In this document: positions 8,581-18,451 of the stretch, piece after piece
How positions within the stretch are numbered: position 1 is the first letter of the stretch
How the letters are laid out: the number at the start of each line of letters is the position of its first letter
Assembly (NCBI RefSeq): GCF_001625325.1
Contig: NZ_JRQQ01000007.1
Location: forward strand, 1 to 64,000
From: Croceicoccus estronivorus
GTDB taxonomy: Bacteria; Pseudomonadota; Alphaproteobacteria; Sphingomonadales; Sphingomonadaceae
Direction of reading: 5' to 3'
DNA length: 64,000 bases
Translations under genes and position numbers: made by a program
Notes under the pieces: generated by a model
What the model saw: only the letters and a program-made list of their open reading frames with translations
Told to the model about the DNA's origin: nothing
The model's database searches: none

Positions 8581-11202
8581 ATGAGCGATACCGACAACAA
8601 ACCGACGCTGGGCCGCAAGCCTCTTGGGCTGAAGCGCTCGGTCGAAGCGGGCGAGGTCAAACAGACTTTCAGTCATGGCCGCACGAACAAGGTGGTCGTG
8701 GAAGTGAAGCGTCGCAAGATCGTCAAGCCTGGTGCCGCGCCCGCGCCCGAAGCGAAGGAGACCGCGCAACCGGCACCCGCCCAGGCGGCGTCTGCGCCGA
8801 CGCCTGCTCCCAAGCCGGCGCCTGTGGCCAAGAAGCCTGTGGCTCCTGCCAAGACCCGCGAAGGGCGCCAGGAAATGCAGGCCCGCCTGCTGCGCGAGGC
8901 CGAAGAAGCCCGTCTAGCGGCTCTGGAAGAGGCGAATCGTCGCGAAGAGGAAGAGCGGCTGAAGGCGATCGAGGACGAAAAGCGCCGCATTGAGGAGAAT
9001 CGCAAGGCTGAGGAAGAGGCTGCCGCCGCTGCGCTTGAAGCTGCCGAACAGTCCGCGGAAGAGCAGGATACGAATACTGCCGAACGTGTCCAGGCGGAGC
9101 CCCAGGCCGAAGCTGAAGTGCCCGCACCGGTTGCCGAAGAACAGCCTGCGGCGGAAAGCGAGCCGGCCAAGGACAGTGGCACGCCTGCACCTGCGCCGCG
9201 CAAGTTCACACCGGTTGCCCGTCCTGAAGTGAAACGGCCGGAACGGCCCGAACGCAAGAAGGATGATCGCAAGGCCAATAACCGCGAAAAGACCGATGAC
9301 CGGCGTCGCGGCGGCAAATTGACGGTCAATCGTGCGCTTAACGAGGATGAGGGCGCACGCGCTCGCTCGCTTGCGGCGCTCAAGCGTGCACGGGAAAAGG
9401 AACGGCGTGCGCAATTCTCCGGTCAGCGGCAGGAGCGTGAAAAGCAGGTGCGTGATGTGATCGTGCCTGAAGCGATCACTGTGCAGGAACTGGCCAACCG
9501 CATGGCTGAAAAGGGTGCCGACCTGGTGAAGGCGCTGTTCAACATGGGCATGATGGTCACTGTCAATCAGACGATCGACCAGGATACGGCTGAATTGCTG
9601 GTCGAAGATTTCGGCCATCGGATCGAACGTGTGAGCGACAGCGATGTCGATATCGACAGCTCTGGCGATGTCGATGCGGACGATACCCTGAAGCCGCGCC
9701 CTCCCGTTGTCACGATCATGGGGCATGTCGACCACGGCAAGACGAGCCTGCTCGATGCCTTGCGGGGTACCGACGTGGTGCGCGGCGAAGCAGGCGGCAT
9801 CACGCAGCATATCGGCGCCTATCAGATCAAGACGAAGGGTGGCGATCTGATCACGGTGCTCGATACGCCGGGCCACGAGGCTTTCACCGAAATGCGTGCC
9901 CGTGGCGCCAACGTCACGGATATCGTTGTGCTGGTCGTGGCAGCGGACGACGGAATCATGCCGCAGACGATCGAGGCAATCAATCACACCAAGGCCGCGG
10001 GCGTTCCGATGATCGTGGCGATAAACAAGTGCGACAAGCCGGAAGCGAATCCCAAGAAAATTCGGGAGCGCTTGCTCGAGCATGAAGTCATCGTCGAGGA
10101 AATGTCCGGCGATGTTCAGGACGTGGAAGTCTCTGCCAAGGTCGGGACGGGCCTGGAAGAGCTGATGGACAAGATCCTGCTCCAGGCCGAATTGCTCGAC
10201 CTGAAGGCCAATCCCGATCGCGACGCGGAAGCGACAGTGGTCGAGGCCAAGCTGGACAAGGGCAAGGGACCTTTGGCTACGGTTCTCGTCACGCGTGGTA
10301 CGCTGAAGCGCGGGGACGTGTTCGTCGTGGGCACGGAAAGCGGGCGAGTGCGCGCGATGATCGACGACAAGGGGCGGCAGGTGAAGGAAGCCGGACCGTC
10401 CATGCCGGTCGAAGTTCTGGGTCTGGGCGGCGTGCCCATGGCTGGCGATACGCTGGCAGTGGTCGAGAACGAGCAGCGTGCCCGGGAAGTGTCAGAATAC
10501 CGTAAGGAAAAGGCGACCGAAAAACGCACGGCCATGGCGCCTGCGAGCCTGGATACGATGTTCTCCGCACTGGCAGACAAGCAGAATGTCATCGAGTTTC
10601 CGCTGGTTATCAAGGCCGACGTGCAGGGCTCTGTGGAAGCGATCAATACCGCGCTTCACAATCTCTCGAATGACGAGATCAAGGTCCGCATTCTGCATTC
10701 CGGCGTCGGCGCTATCACCGAAAGCGATGTCACTCTGGCTTCGGCATCGGGAGCGCCGATCATCGGCTTTAACGTCCGGCCCAATGCCAAGGCGCGCGAG
10801 TTGATCGAACGGAACAAGACGCGGATGATGTACTATGACGTCATCTACCATCTGACCGAGGAAATCGCTAAGGAAATGGCGGGCGAGCTTGGGCCGCTGC
10901 GTGTCGAAAATGTTGTCGGCCGTGCCGAGGTAAAGCAGGTCTTCCCTGCCGGGAAGAAGGACAAGGCTGCGGGGCTGCTCGTTCTGGAAGGTTCCATTCG
11001 CAAGGGGCTGCACGCTCGCCTTACCCGCAACGACGTCATCGTTTCGGCAACAACCATTGCATCATTGCGCCGTTTCAAGGACGACATCGACGAAGTTCGT
11101 GCCGGTCTGGAATGCGGTGTGGTGCTGGCCGATACGAACGATATCAAGGCAGGCGATAACCTCGAAGTGTTTGAGGTGACGGAGGAAGAACGGACGCTGT
11201 GA
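8581..11202 (+). CDS. infB: Translation initiation factor IF-2
   Basis: GTPase that places initiator tRNA on the 30S subunit. 873 residues. Residues about 50-290 form a low-complexity, Ala/Pro/Glu/Lys/Arg-rich linker with coiled-coil stretches, as in other alphaproteobacteria. The G domain starts near residue 378: G1 [10 protein letters not shown]3 DTPGHEAF, G4 NKCD, all intact, followed by domains II-IV ending in the fMet-tRNA-binding C-terminus. Its TGA overlaps the GTG of the next gene (GTGA). Confidence 0.98.
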   Translation: MSDTDNKPTLGRKPLGLKRSVEAGEVKQTFSHGRTNKVVVEVKRRKIVKPGAAPAPEAKETAQPAPAQAASAPTPAPKPAPVAKKPVAPAKTREGRQEMQARLLREAEEARLAALEEANRREEEERLKAIEDEKRRIEENRKAEEEAAAAALEAAEQSAEEQDTNTAERVQAEPQAEAEVPAPVAEEQPAAESEPAKDSGTPAPAPRKFTPVARPEVKRPERPERKKDDRKANNREKTDDRRRGGKLTVNRALNEDEGARARSLAALKRAREKERRAQFSGQRQEREKQVRDVIVPEAITVQELANRMAEKGADLVKALFNMGMMVTVNQTIDQDTAELLVEDFGHRIERVSDSDVDIDSSGDVDADDTLKPRPPVVTIMGHVDHGKTSLLDALRGTDVVRGEAGGITQHIGAYQIKTKGGDLITVLDTPGHEAFTEMRARGANVTDIVVLVVAADDGIMPQTIEAINHTKAAGVPMIVAINKCDKPEANPKKIRERLLEHEVIVEEMSGDVQDVEVSAKVGTGLEELMDKILLQAELLDLKANPDRDAEATVVEAKLDKGKGPLATVLVTRGTLKRGDVFVVGTESGRVRAMIDDKGRQVKEAGPSMPVEVLGLGGVPMAGDTLAVVENEQRAREVSEYRKEKATEKRTAMAPASLDTMFSALADKQNVIEFPLVIKADVQGSVEAINTALHNLSNDEIKVRILHSGVGAITESDVTLASASGAPIIGFNVRPNAKARELIERNKTRMMYYDVIYHLTEEIAKEMAGELGPLRVENVVGRAEVKQVFPAGKKDKAAGLLVLEGSIRKGLHARLTRNDVIVSATTIASLRRFKDDIDEVRAGLECGVVLADTNDIKAGDNLEVFEVTEEERTL

Positions 11203-11606
11203 TCGACCTCACTGCTCCGCGTGGTGCTCACGCTGCGATGTTGGGGGTGCAGTTTATCTCGTTCGATGAAGAGAACGAGACGGCAAGGCTGCACTTCTCG
11301 GCACCGGACTGTTTCATAACCCCTCGGGGTGGCGTTCAGGGCGGGCTGGTTGCGGGCTTCCTCGATGAAGCAATGGGCTTTGCGCATGTCATGGCAACGA
11401 AAGGGGCCGAGGCACCATTGAACCTCGAAATCAGCACGACGCTGTTGAAGATGGTTCCAGCCGGACCTTTGATCGGGCTGGGCCGCGTTGTTCGTCGCGG
11501 CCGTCGCGTGATCTTCCTGGAAGGGGAATTGTTCGATGAAGCAGGGGCATTGCTTGCTCGTGCGACATCGACCGCAATCCCAACTCCCTTGCCGGAAGAG
11601 GGATGA
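11199..11606 (+). CDS. PaaI-family hotdog thioesterase
   Basis: 135 residues with the hotdog-fold thioesterase pattern: [22 protein letters not shown] (the helix carrying the catalytic acidic residue, here Asp in FLDEA) and the following strands up to a C-terminal [10 protein letters not shown]. Probably hydrolyses an acyl- or aryl-CoA; the substrate is not readable. Starts at a GTG overlapping the infB stop by four bases, and its own stop overlaps rbfA (ATGA), so it is translated as part of the translation-factor operon, an unusual functional company that is nevertheless seen in related genomes. Confidence 0.85.
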   Translation: MIDLTAPRGAHAAMLGVQFISFDEENETARLHFSAPDCFITPRGGVQGGLVAGFLDEAMGFAHVMATKGAEAPLNLEISTTLLKMVPAGPLIGLGRVVRRGRRVIFLEGELFDEAGALLARATSTAIPTPLPEEG

Positions 11607-12022
11607 TGGGGCGTCAGAATGCCACTTCGGAGACACGTTCGGTCCGCTTGCTCAAAGTGGGGGAGCAAGTGCGCCACATCCTGTCAGGCTTGTTGACCCG
11701 CCAACAGGTCCATGACGATGTGCTTTCCGCCCATTCGGTATCCGTTACCGAAGTGCGCATGTCACCTGATCTGCGGCAGGCGAAAGTGTATGTGAAGCCT
11801 CTGTTGGGCGCGGACGAGGCCGAAGTTCTGAAAGCCTTGCGAACCAATACGGCTTTTTTCCAACGTGAAGTCGCCCAGCGGTTGAAGCTCAAATATGCGG
11901 CTAAAATCCAGTTCTGGCCGGATGAAAGTTTCGATGAAGCCGGGCGGATCGAGCGGTTGCTGTCAGACCCGCGCGTAGTGCGTGATCTCGGCGAGAGCGA
12001 CGGGGATCGCGAAGGGGAATGA
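11603..12022 (+). CDS. rbfA: 30S ribosome-binding factor A
   Basis: KH-like cold-shock assembly factor for 16S rRNA 5' end maturation. 139 residues with the family pattern: [36 protein letters not shown] and a C-terminal [22 protein letters not shown]. Begins ATGATG overlapping the thioesterase stop; the second ATG (11606) may be the one used. Confidence 0.96.
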   Translation: MMGRQNATSETRSVRLLKVGEQVRHILSGLLTRQQVHDDVLSAHSVSVTEVRMSPDLRQAKVYVKPLLGADEAEVLKALRTNTAFFQREVAQRLKLKYAAKIQFWPDESFDEAGRIERLLSDPRVVRDLGESDGDREGE

Positions 12023-12065
12023 ACGGGTCTGGTCTTTCCGGCTTTCGACCCTATCTTGTCTCTCG

Positions 12066-12752
12066 ATGAACGAAACGCTTTTTACCGCGCTGGCGCTGAT
12101 CCCGGCGTTGGTTTTCGCCATCGTGTTTCACGAGGTGTCTCACGGTTATGTCGCCAGGCTGCTGGGGGATCCCACGGCGAGCGAGCAGAGGCGGCTTTCG
12201 CTTAATCCCATCCGTCATGTCGATCCGATCGGGACGGTGGTTGTACCGGGCCTGCTCGCCTTGAGCGGGGCTCCGGTCTTCGGGTGGGCCAAACCTGTGC
12301 CGGTCAACAAGTGGCGGCTCAGAAATCCCAGATATGGCATGATGGCAGTGGCGGCGGCCGGGCCAGGCAGCAATCTCGTGCTTGCCGCGGTTGCTGCCGT
12401 GCTCCTGGGTCTGGTGGCGCGGTTCACGGTCGATCCGACAGGGGCCACTGTCGCGTTTGCGGCGGCCAGTCTCCATTTCTTCATTCTCATCAATATTTTC
12501 CTGGCGCTGTTCAATCTCCTGCCGATACCCCCGTTCGATGGATCGCATATCGTCGAAGGCATATTGCCGCGTGACGCCGCACGTGTTTACGAACGTCTGC
12601 GACCATTCGGTTTCCCGCTGCTTTTCCTGATCTTGCTGGTCTTGCCCGCGTTGTTTCCCGCATTCAATGTGGTTGAACGCTTTGTGGTTCCTCCCGTCGA
12701 GTGGATGACGAACCATTACATGGCGCTTGCCGGGAAAGTCGCGGGGATCTGA
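12066..12752 (+). CDS. M50-family site-2 zinc protease, membrane
   Basis: 228 residues from the ATG at 12066. Predicted intramembrane metalloprotease: HEVSH (His22, Glu23, His26) in the first span, and FNLLPIPPFDGSHI around residue 160, supplying the third metal ligand Asp. Four to six hydrophobic segments are visible. This matches the short, PDZ-less S2P group found widely in bacteria, whose substrates are mostly unknown. An upstream in-frame start at 11982 overlaps rbfA and adds a polar, unlikely lead. Confidence 0.9.
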   Translation: MNETLFTALALIPALVFAIVFHEVSHGYVARLLGDPTASEQRRLSLNPIRHVDPIGTVVVPGLLALSGAPVFGWAKPVPVNKWRLRNPRYGMMAVAAAGPGSNLVLAAVAAVLLGLVARFTVDPTGATVAFAAASLHFFILINIFLALFNLLPIPPFDGSHIVEGILPRDAARVYERLRPFGFPLLFLILLVLPALFPAFNVVERFVVPPVEWMTNHYMALAGKVAGI

Positions 12753-12849
12753 CTGCGAATACCAATCTGGTGGCATGGATGGTTGATTCCAGAGGCAGTC
12801 ATACCCAGATGGCGTTCGGGAAGGGGGGCTGATTTGGAAAGGCCCGACA

Positions 12850-13272
12850 ATGAAGCGCTCTGATTTCATACTTCCTTTCGCCGCACTGGCGATGATCGCT
12901 ACACCTTTTTCCGCGATGGCACAGGATACGTCTCAGGCAGATACTGCGGTTTCGAAGCCAGTGGCTTCGGATGAAGCGTCGATCCCGTTCGCCAATCATG
13001 GCGGGGTCTGGGATTGGCGAGCCAAAGGCACGCGAGAAGTCTATTTTCAGGACAGCCGCAAGCAATGGTATCGTGCGACCTTGATGTCCTCCGCCTTCGA
13101 CCTGCCGTATGTCGAATTCATCGGCATCGATGCCAGTCCGGGTGGTTCGCTCGATAAATGGAGCGCCATCTACGTAAAGGGACAGCGCTATACCTTCGCA
13201 AGCTTCGAGAAGGTCGATGGCCCTCCGACGAAGAAGGCAAAGCAGAAGGCCGAAGAGAAAGCGGCTGAGTAG
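12850..13272 (+). CDS. Small exported protein, DUF6491-like
   Basis: 140 residues with a Sec signal peptide (LPFAALAMIATPFSAMAQ, cleavage after residue 24 or so), then a compact domain in which GGVWDWRAKGTREVYFQDSRKQWYRATLM, a following IGIDASPGGSLDKWSAIYV and YTFASFEKV resemble the DUF6491 family of sphingomonad/xanthomonad periplasmic proteins. The usual cysteines of that family are missing here. The C-terminus is a Lys/Glu/Ala tail. No function is known. It has its own spacing (97 bases from the protease gene) and lies before truB. Confidence 0.65.
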   Translation: MKRSDFILPFAALAMIATPFSAMAQDTSQADTAVSKPVASDEASIPFANHGGVWDWRAKGTREVYFQDSRKQWYRATLMSSAFDLPYVEFIGIDASPGGSLDKWSAIYVKGQRYTFASFEKVDGPPTKKAKQKAEEKAAE

Positions 13273-13314
13273 TCTGCTCCTGACAGTGCGTGAAAGGAGG
13301 GCTATGGCGGCGCG

Positions 13315-14319
13315 ATGACGCAATACCCCTCCAATCCGCACGGCTGGATCATTCTTGATAAACCGGTGGGACTGGGATCGACCCAGGCCGTTGCTGCCGT
13401 GAAACGCAACCTGCGTCAGGCGGGCTACGGCAAGAAAGTAAAAGTCGGGCACGGCGGCACGCTGGATCCCCTCGCCGAGGGTGTGCTGCCGATTGCCATC
13501 GGCGAAGCGACCAAGTTGTGCGGGCGCATGCTCGATGCTTCAAAAATCTATGCCTTCACTATCCAGTTCGGTGTGGAGACTGATACCCTGGACGCTGAGG
13601 GCGAACCCATAGCCCGGAGCGATCACTTCCCGCCGTTTGCGGCAATCGCAGGCGTACTGCCGCATTTTACCGGAGGCATCGAACAGGTGCCGCCGGCGTT
13701 CTCCGCACTCAAGATTGACGGGCGACGCGCATACGATCTGGCGCGGGCGGGAGAGGAAGTGGAACTCAAAACGCGCAAGGTTACAATCCATTCGCTGGAT
13801 TTCGCCTTTTCGCACGAAGGGGAAGAGAGACTGCAATCCTCTTTTGCCGAAAGCACGGGGCGGCCTGACCCGCTCGACCCTTCCGCGCCTCTGGAACTCG
13901 CCGATTCCGTGACCCTTGTCGCGCATGTTTCCAAGGGAACCTATATTCGTAGCCTTGCCCGCGATATCGCGCACGCTCTGGGCACGGTCGGTCATGTAAC
14001 CATGCTGCGGCGCTTGAAGGCTGGGCCGTTCAGTCTGGACCAGGCGATTTCACTGGACAAACTGAACGAAGTGGGTAAGGGCGCGGCGCTTGAAGACGTA
14101 ATTCTGCCGCTGGAGGCAGGGCTGGACGACATCCCGGCCCTTACTCTCGATCCGGACGCGGCAAAGGCGGTCCGACAGGGCCGGGTCATTTCCGGATTGC
14201 CCCAGGACGATGGGCTTTATTGGGCGAAATCCGGTTCGGTACCGGTGGCGTTGATGGAGCTTTCGGGCGGTGAAGCCCGGGTCGTCAGGGGGTTTAACCT
14301 TTCCGATGTCGCGGAGTGA
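13315..14319 (+). CDS. truB: tRNA pseudouridine(55) synthase
   Basis: Makes pseudouridine 55 in the T-loop of tRNAs. 334 residues with the catalytic motif [17 protein letters not shown] (Asp51), [15 protein letters not shown] at the N-terminus, [19 protein letters not shown] and the [14 protein letters not shown] segment. Starts ATGACGCAATACC at 13315. Spaced six bases before rpsO, as usual. Confidence 0.97.
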   Translation: MTQYPSNPHGWIILDKPVGLGSTQAVAAVKRNLRQAGYGKKVKVGHGGTLDPLAEGVLPIAIGEATKLCGRMLDASKIYAFTIQFGVETDTLDAEGEPIARSDHFPPFAAIAGVLPHFTGGIEQVPPAFSALKIDGRRAYDLARAGEEVELKTRKVTIHSLDFAFSHEGEERLQSSFAESTGRPDPLDPSAPLELADSVTLVAHVSKGTYIRSLARDIAHALGTVGHVTMLRRLKAGPFSLDQAISLDKLNEVGKGAALEDVILPLEAGLDDIPALTLDPDAAKAVRQGRVISGLPQDDGLYWAKSGSVPVALMELSGGEARVVRGFNLSDVAE

Positions 14320-14324
14320 ATAGA

Positions 14325-14594
14325 ATGTCGGTTACTGCCGAAAAGAAACAGGAAATCATCCAGGACAACGCTCGCCAGTCGGGCGATACCGGTTCTCCTG
14401 AAGTTCAGGTTGCCATCCTCACGCAGCGGATCCGCAATCTGACCGAACACTTCAAGGACCACCACAAGGATAACCATTCACGCCGTGGCCTGCTGATGAT
14501 GGTCAACAAGCGTCGTAGCCTGCTCGCCTATCTCAAGAAGAAGGATGTGGAGCGTTACAACGCCTTGATCCAGAAGCTGGGTCTTCGTAAATAA
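14325..14594 (+). CDS. rpsO: 30S ribosomal protein S15
   Basis: 89 residues, the standard length. [40 protein letters not shown] is the highly conserved 16S-binding segment. I use the ATG at 14325; the GTG at 14316 overlaps the truB stop and would add three residues. A strong terminator follows ten bases after the stop. Confidence 0.98.
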   Translation: MSVTAEKKQEIIQDNARQSGDTGSPEVQVAILTQRIRNLTEHFKDHHKDNHSRRGLLMMVNKRRSLLAYLKKKDVERYNALIQKLGLRK

Positions 14595-14603
14595 GAGTTG
14601 CGG

Positions 14604-14630
14604 AGCGGCCCCTTGCGGGCCGCTCTTTTT
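14604..14630 (+). terminator. Rho-independent terminator after rpsO
   Basis: Perfect eight-pair stem (AGCGGCCC at 14604-14611 with GGGCCGCT at 14617-14624), loop CTTGC, then CTTTTT. Separates rpsO from pnp. Confidence 0.9.
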
Positions 14631-14756
14631 ATATAGGGCAAGCCTGCAATCCGGCGGGTGCTCTCGAGGCAATGAAAGGCCTCACACCGGACCGGGACGG
14701 TACACCCGGCAGCAAACCCCGCGAGGCAATAGGGCCCGTGGGTCAAAGGAAAATCT

Positions 14757-17036
14757 ATGTTCGACGTGAAAACCGTATCGCTGGAGTGGGGCGGAAAGAC
14801 CCTCACTCTGGAAACAGGCCGTATTGCCCGTCAGGCTGACGGTGCCGTGCTGGCCACCTATGGCGAAACCGTGGTGCTGTGCGCCGTGACCGCCGCCAAG
14901 AGTGTCAAGGACGGGCAGGACTTCTTCCCGCTCACCGTGCACTATCAGGAAAAATTCTCTTCCGCCGGCCGGATCCCGGGTGGCTTCTTCAAGCGTGAGC
15001 GTGGTGCGACCGAAAAGGAAACGCTGACCAGCCGCCTGATCGACCGCCCAGTGCGTCCGCTATTCCCCGAAGGTTTCTACAACGAAATCAACGTGATCTG
15101 TCAGGTCATGTCATATGATGGCGAAACCGAGGCCGATATCGTCGCGATGATCGCCGCTTCCGCCGCGCTGACCATTTCGGGCGTGCCTTTCATGGGCCCG
15201 ATCGGCGCTTGCCGTGTCGGCTTCGTCGATGGCGAATATGTGCTGAACCCGGCGCAATCTGTCGCTCTGGAAGAAGGCCGTCTCGATCTCGTCGTTGCCG
15301 CTACCCAGGAAGCGGTGATGATGGTCGAATCCGAAGCCAAGGAACTGACTGAAGAAGAAATGCTGGGTGCCGTCATGTTTGCGCATGACGAAAGCCGCAA
15401 GGTCATCGGTGCCATCATCGATCTGGCTGAAAAGGCTGCGAAGGAGCCTTGGGAACTCAACCTGTCGGACAACACCGCCGACATGAAAGCAGAGATCAAG
15501 GGCCTGATCGGTGACGATGTCGCCGCCGCCTACAAGCTGACCGACAAGTCAGCCCGTTCGAACGCGCTCAATGAAGCCCGTGCGAAGGTCAAGGCGCATT
15601 ACGCCGATGCCGATGGCCAGACGCAGATGACTGCCGGCAAGATCGGCAAGAAGCTGGAAGCCGAAATCGTCCGTACTGCCATCCTCAAGGACGGCCAGCG
15701 CATCGACGGCCGTACGCTGGATCAGGTTCGCCCGATCGAAAGCATGGTCGGCTTCCTGCCCCGCACCCATGGTTCGGCGCTGTTCACCCGTGGTGAAACG
15801 CAGGCGATCTGCACTACGACGCTGGGTACCAAGGACAGCGAGCAGATGATCGACGGCCTCGATGGTCTGACCTATTCCAGCTTCATGCTGCACTACAACT
15901 TCCCGCCCTATTCGGTCGGTGAAGTGGGCCGCTTCGGTGCCCCTGGTCGCCGTGAAATCGGCCATGGCAAGCTGGCTTGGCGCGCGCTGCACCCAGTGCT
16001 GCCGAGCAAGGAAGACTTCCCCTATACGATCCGCGTCCTCAGTGACATCACAGAGTCCAACGGGTCTTCCTCCATGGCGACCGTTTGCGGCGGCTGCTTG
16101 TCGATGATGGATGCCGGCGTTCCGATCGAACGCCCGGTTTCCGGCATTGCCATGGGCCTGATCCTGGAAGGTGACGAGTTTGCCGTGCTGTCCGACATCC
16201 TGGGTGACGAAGATCACCTGGGCGACATGGACTTCAAGGTAGCCGGTACGGAAGCAGGCATCACCTCGCTGCAGATGGACATCAAGATCGCCGGCATCAC
16301 CAAGGAAATCATGGCCAAGGCTCTGGAGCAGGCCAAGGGCGGCCGTGCCCATATCCTGGGTGAAATGACCAAGGCGCTGGGTTCGGCCCGCACCGAGCTG
16401 TCGGCTCACGCTCCGCGTATCGAAACGATGCAGATCGACAAGTCGAAGATCCGCGATGTCATTGGTACGGGTGGTAAGGTGATCCGCGAGATCGTAGCTG
16501 AAACCGGTGCCAAGGTGGACATCGACGATGAAGGTGTGATCAAGATTTCGTCTTCCGACCTCAGCCAGATCGAAGCCGCGAAGAAGTGGATCGAAGGCAT
16601 CGTCGAGGAAGCGGAAGTCGGCAAGATCTACACTGGCAAGGTTGTCAACATTGTCGACTTCGGGGCGTTCGTGAACTTCATGGGCGGCAAGGACGGCCTC
16701 GTCCATGTTTCCGAAATGAAGAACGAGCGTGTCGAAAAGCCGACCGATGTCGTCTCTGAAGGCCAGGAGGTGAAGGTCAAGGTCCTCGAGATCGACAATC
16801 GCGGCAAGGTCCGCCTGTCGATGCGCGTGGTTGACCAGGAAACCGGTGAGGAACTGGAAGATACCCGCCCGCCGCGCGAACCGCGCGGTGATCGCGGTGA
16901 CCGAGGTGATCGACGCCCGCGTCGTGATGGCGACCGTGGTGGCCGGGGCCGTGGTCCGCGCCGCGATCGCGACGGTGGCGAAGGCAAGGAAGGGGGCAAC
17001 CCCGACCATATGCCCGCCTTCCTCAAGGACGACTAA
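14757..17036 (+). CDS. pnp: Polyribonucleotide nucleotidyltransferase (PNPase)
   Basis: 3'-5' phosphorolytic exoribonuclease of the RNA degradosome. 759 residues: two RNase PH domains with the conserved [26 protein letters not shown] and [16 protein letters not shown] segments, KH domain ([18 protein letters not shown], about residue 560), S1 domain ([20 protein letters not shown], about 623), and a C-terminal Arg/Gly/Asp-rich tail (about 700-745; repeated RGDRGD) that is likely an RNA- or RNase E-contact region. About 125 bases separate it from the rpsO terminator and can hold its own promoter and leader. Confidence 0.98.
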   Translation: MFDVKTVSLEWGGKTLTLETGRIARQADGAVLATYGETVVLCAVTAAKSVKDGQDFFPLTVHYQEKFSSAGRIPGGFFKRERGATEKETLTSRLIDRPVRPLFPEGFYNEINVICQVMSYDGETEADIVAMIAASAALTISGVPFMGPIGACRVGFVDGEYVLNPAQSVALEEGRLDLVVAATQEAVMMVESEAKELTEEEMLGAVMFAHDESRKVIGAIIDLAEKAAKEPWELNLSDNTADMKAEIKGLIGDDVAAAYKLTDKSARSNALNEARAKVKAHYADADGQTQMTAGKIGKKLEAEIVRTAILKDGQRIDGRTLDQVRPIESMVGFLPRTHGSALFTRGETQAICTTTLGTKDSEQMIDGLDGLTYSSFMLHYNFPPYSVGEVGRFGAPGRREIGHGKLAWRALHPVLPSKEDFPYTIRVLSDITESNGSSSMATVCGGCLSMMDAGVPIERPVSGIAMGLILEGDEFAVLSDILGDEDHLGDMDFKVAGTEAGITSLQMDIKIAGITKEIMAKALEQAKGGRAHILGEMTKALGSARTELSAHAPRIETMQIDKSKIRDVIGTGGKVIREIVAETGAKVDIDDEGVIKISSSDLSQIEAAKKWIEGIVEEAEVGKIYTGKVVNIVDFGAFVNFMGGKDGLVHVSEMKNERVEKPTDVVSEGQEVKVKVLEIDNRGKVRLSMRVVDQETGEELEDTRPPREPRGDRGDRGDRRPRRDGDRGGRGRGPRRDRDGGEGKEGGNPDHMPAFLKDD

Positions 17037-17066
17037 GCGCCTGCTTTTCCGGTAACGGACAGATAG

Positions 17067-17101
17067 AAGGGGCCGCAGGGGAGACCTTGCGGCCCCTTTT
17101 T
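17067..17101 (+). terminator. Rho-independent terminator after pnp
   Basis: Eleven-pair perfect stem (AAGGGGCCGCA at 17067-17077 with TGCGGCCCCTT at 17088-17098), followed by a run of T that begins within the stem (17097-17101). It starts 30 bases after the pnp stop. Confidence 0.92.
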
Positions 17102-17159
17102 CTATCGTCGATCCGGTGGGCGCGAAGTAAGATGCCGGTCCTGCCGACAGGAGGATGAA

Positions 17160-17798
17160 ATGGCACTTCTCCCCGTGGCCGATACGCATGTTCTGGCCCG
17201 CAAGGCCGGGTGGGCGGTTCTGATCGTTCAGGCGCTGTACGTATTGGTGCTGTTGATGGGGCTGTCGCAGTTGCCGGACCTTGATTCCCCGATCGCAGAC
17301 CCCTGGTTTGCGGGGATGGAGGTACTGATCGTACTGCTGGCTCCGGCGGTGATACTATTTTTTGCGGCGGTGCCGGGTCTGGTGCTGCGTCAGAATCGCG
17401 CCTGGGCATGGTTGGCCTGTGCCGCCGCATCACTGTGCCTGATGCTGTCCGCAGGTCTGCATCTGGTGTTGTTGACGCTAGGCAGGACGGAAGGTGCCGG
17501 TGTATGGAGCGCACAGGGAGCCTTCGTATGGCCATCCTTGCCCTATCTTGTAGATATTATTGCGTGGGATAGCGTTTTCCCGCTGGCACCCGCCGCGCTT
17601 GCCCTTGCTCTGCGAGGAATGCGATTACCGCCGGTTGTCGCGCTGCTGCTCTGGTTGAGCGCGGGTTTGAGCCTTGCCGGGTTGCTGGGGCCGATCACAG
17701 GCCAGATGCCGCTGCGCAACCTGGGCATTGTGGGTTACGCGCTGTGTTTCCCCATGGCCGTCTATGCACTTTTGCGCAGCACCACACTGCGCGCGTAA
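17160..17798 (+). CDS. Predicted multi-span membrane protein, unknown
   Basis: 212 residues, mostly hydrophobic, with about six membrane segments (for example AVLIVQALYVLVLLMGL, EVLIVLLAPAVILFFAAV, LACAAASLCLMLSAGLHLVL, and three more). AGGAGG lies five bases before the ATG at 17160, supporting translation. I recognise no family. Its 3' end overlaps the convergent btaB gene by 37 bases (17762-17798), so the two transcripts are complementary at their ends. Confidence 0.75.
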   Translation: MALLPVADTHVLARKAGWAVLIVQALYVLVLLMGLSQLPDLDSPIADPWFAGMEVLIVLLAPAVILFFAAVPGLVLRQNRAWAWLACAAASLCLMLSAGLHLVLLTLGRTEGAGVWSAQGAFVWPSLPYLVDIIAWDSVFPLAPAALALALRGMRLPPVVALLLWLSAGLSLAGLLGPITGQMPLRNLGIVGYALCFPMAVYALLRSTTLRA

Positions 17799-18451
17799 TC
17801 GCGATAGAGCGTCTGCCGATCCAACTCCAACTCGTGCCGTATTGCTAGTTGCTCCGCCACATCGAACAAGGCGGCACGCGGCTCCACATGGAAGCGGGCG
17901 AGCCAGGCGCGCAACATCCGGGCGAACCAGTGAGGGAGAGCGTCCTGCTCTCCGAAATCCACCACATGCACTTTTCCGCCGGGCGCGAGATGCAGGCAGG
18001 CCTGTTCCAGCGCTTGTTCCCAGCCGGGGATCATGGACAAAGTGTAGGAGCAGAACACACGGTCAAAAGTTTCGCGGCCAAACAGGGCAGGGGCATCAAA
18101 GTTGGTCGCGTCCGCACAGGCCAGCGATATCCGGGTGGCAAAGCCCTGATCCAGAGCTTTCTTCGCGGCGGACTTCAACATTTCGGCAGATATGTCGAGG
18201 CCGTAGAAATGGGCAGTCGGGTATCGTTTGGATGCCAGTACGATGTTGCGGGCCGTGCCACAGCCGAGTTCCAGCACATGGCCGCCTGCGGGAACATCCA
18301 ACTCCGAAATCAGTCGGTCGCGGCCCAGCAGGTAATATTTGCGCGTCAGATCATAGATATGGCGTTGTACAGCGTAAATGGCGTCCATCTGCGCGGCGTG
18401 GCCGATGCTTTTGCCAGCCATGCCGTCCGCCGCCCTAGCCGCGCCGGACAT
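17762..18451 (-). CDS. btaB: Diacylglyceryl-homoserine N-methyltransferase (BtaB)
   Basis: SAM-dependent methyltransferase that adds three methyls to diacylglyceryl-homoserine, giving the phosphorus-free betaine lipid DGTS. Motif I is VLELGCGTARN, preceded by IYDLTRKYYLLGRDRLI, a segment typical of BtaB; motif II region is FCSYTLSMIPGWEQAL. About 229 residues from the ATG at 18451, which overlaps the btaA end by 17 bases; the ATG at 18421 is an alternative. Identity is supported chiefly by the partner btaA immediately upstream. By family knowledge (Cereibacter and Sinorhizobium), the pair is sufficient for DGTS synthesis. Confidence 0.85.
   Translation of the reverse strand: MSGAARAADGMAGKSIGHAAQMDAIYAVQRHIYDLTRKYYLLGRDRLISELDVPAGGHVLELGCGTARNIVLASKRYPTAHFYGLDISAEMLKSAAKKALDQGFATRISLACADATNFDAPALFGRETFDRVFCSYTLSMIPGWEQALEQACLHLAPGGKVHVVDFGEQDALPHWFARMLRAWLARFHVEPRAALFDVAEQLAIRHELELDRQTLYRDYARSVVLRKSA

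Noticed and set aside
9050-9330. Repeat-like Ala/Pro/Glu-rich segment in infB
   Set aside because: Ordinary low-complexity linker of alphaproteobacterial IF-2, not a true tandem repeat.
15549-17189. 546-codon frame opposite pnp
   Set aside because: Antisense shadow; pnp is certain and occupies the same bases.
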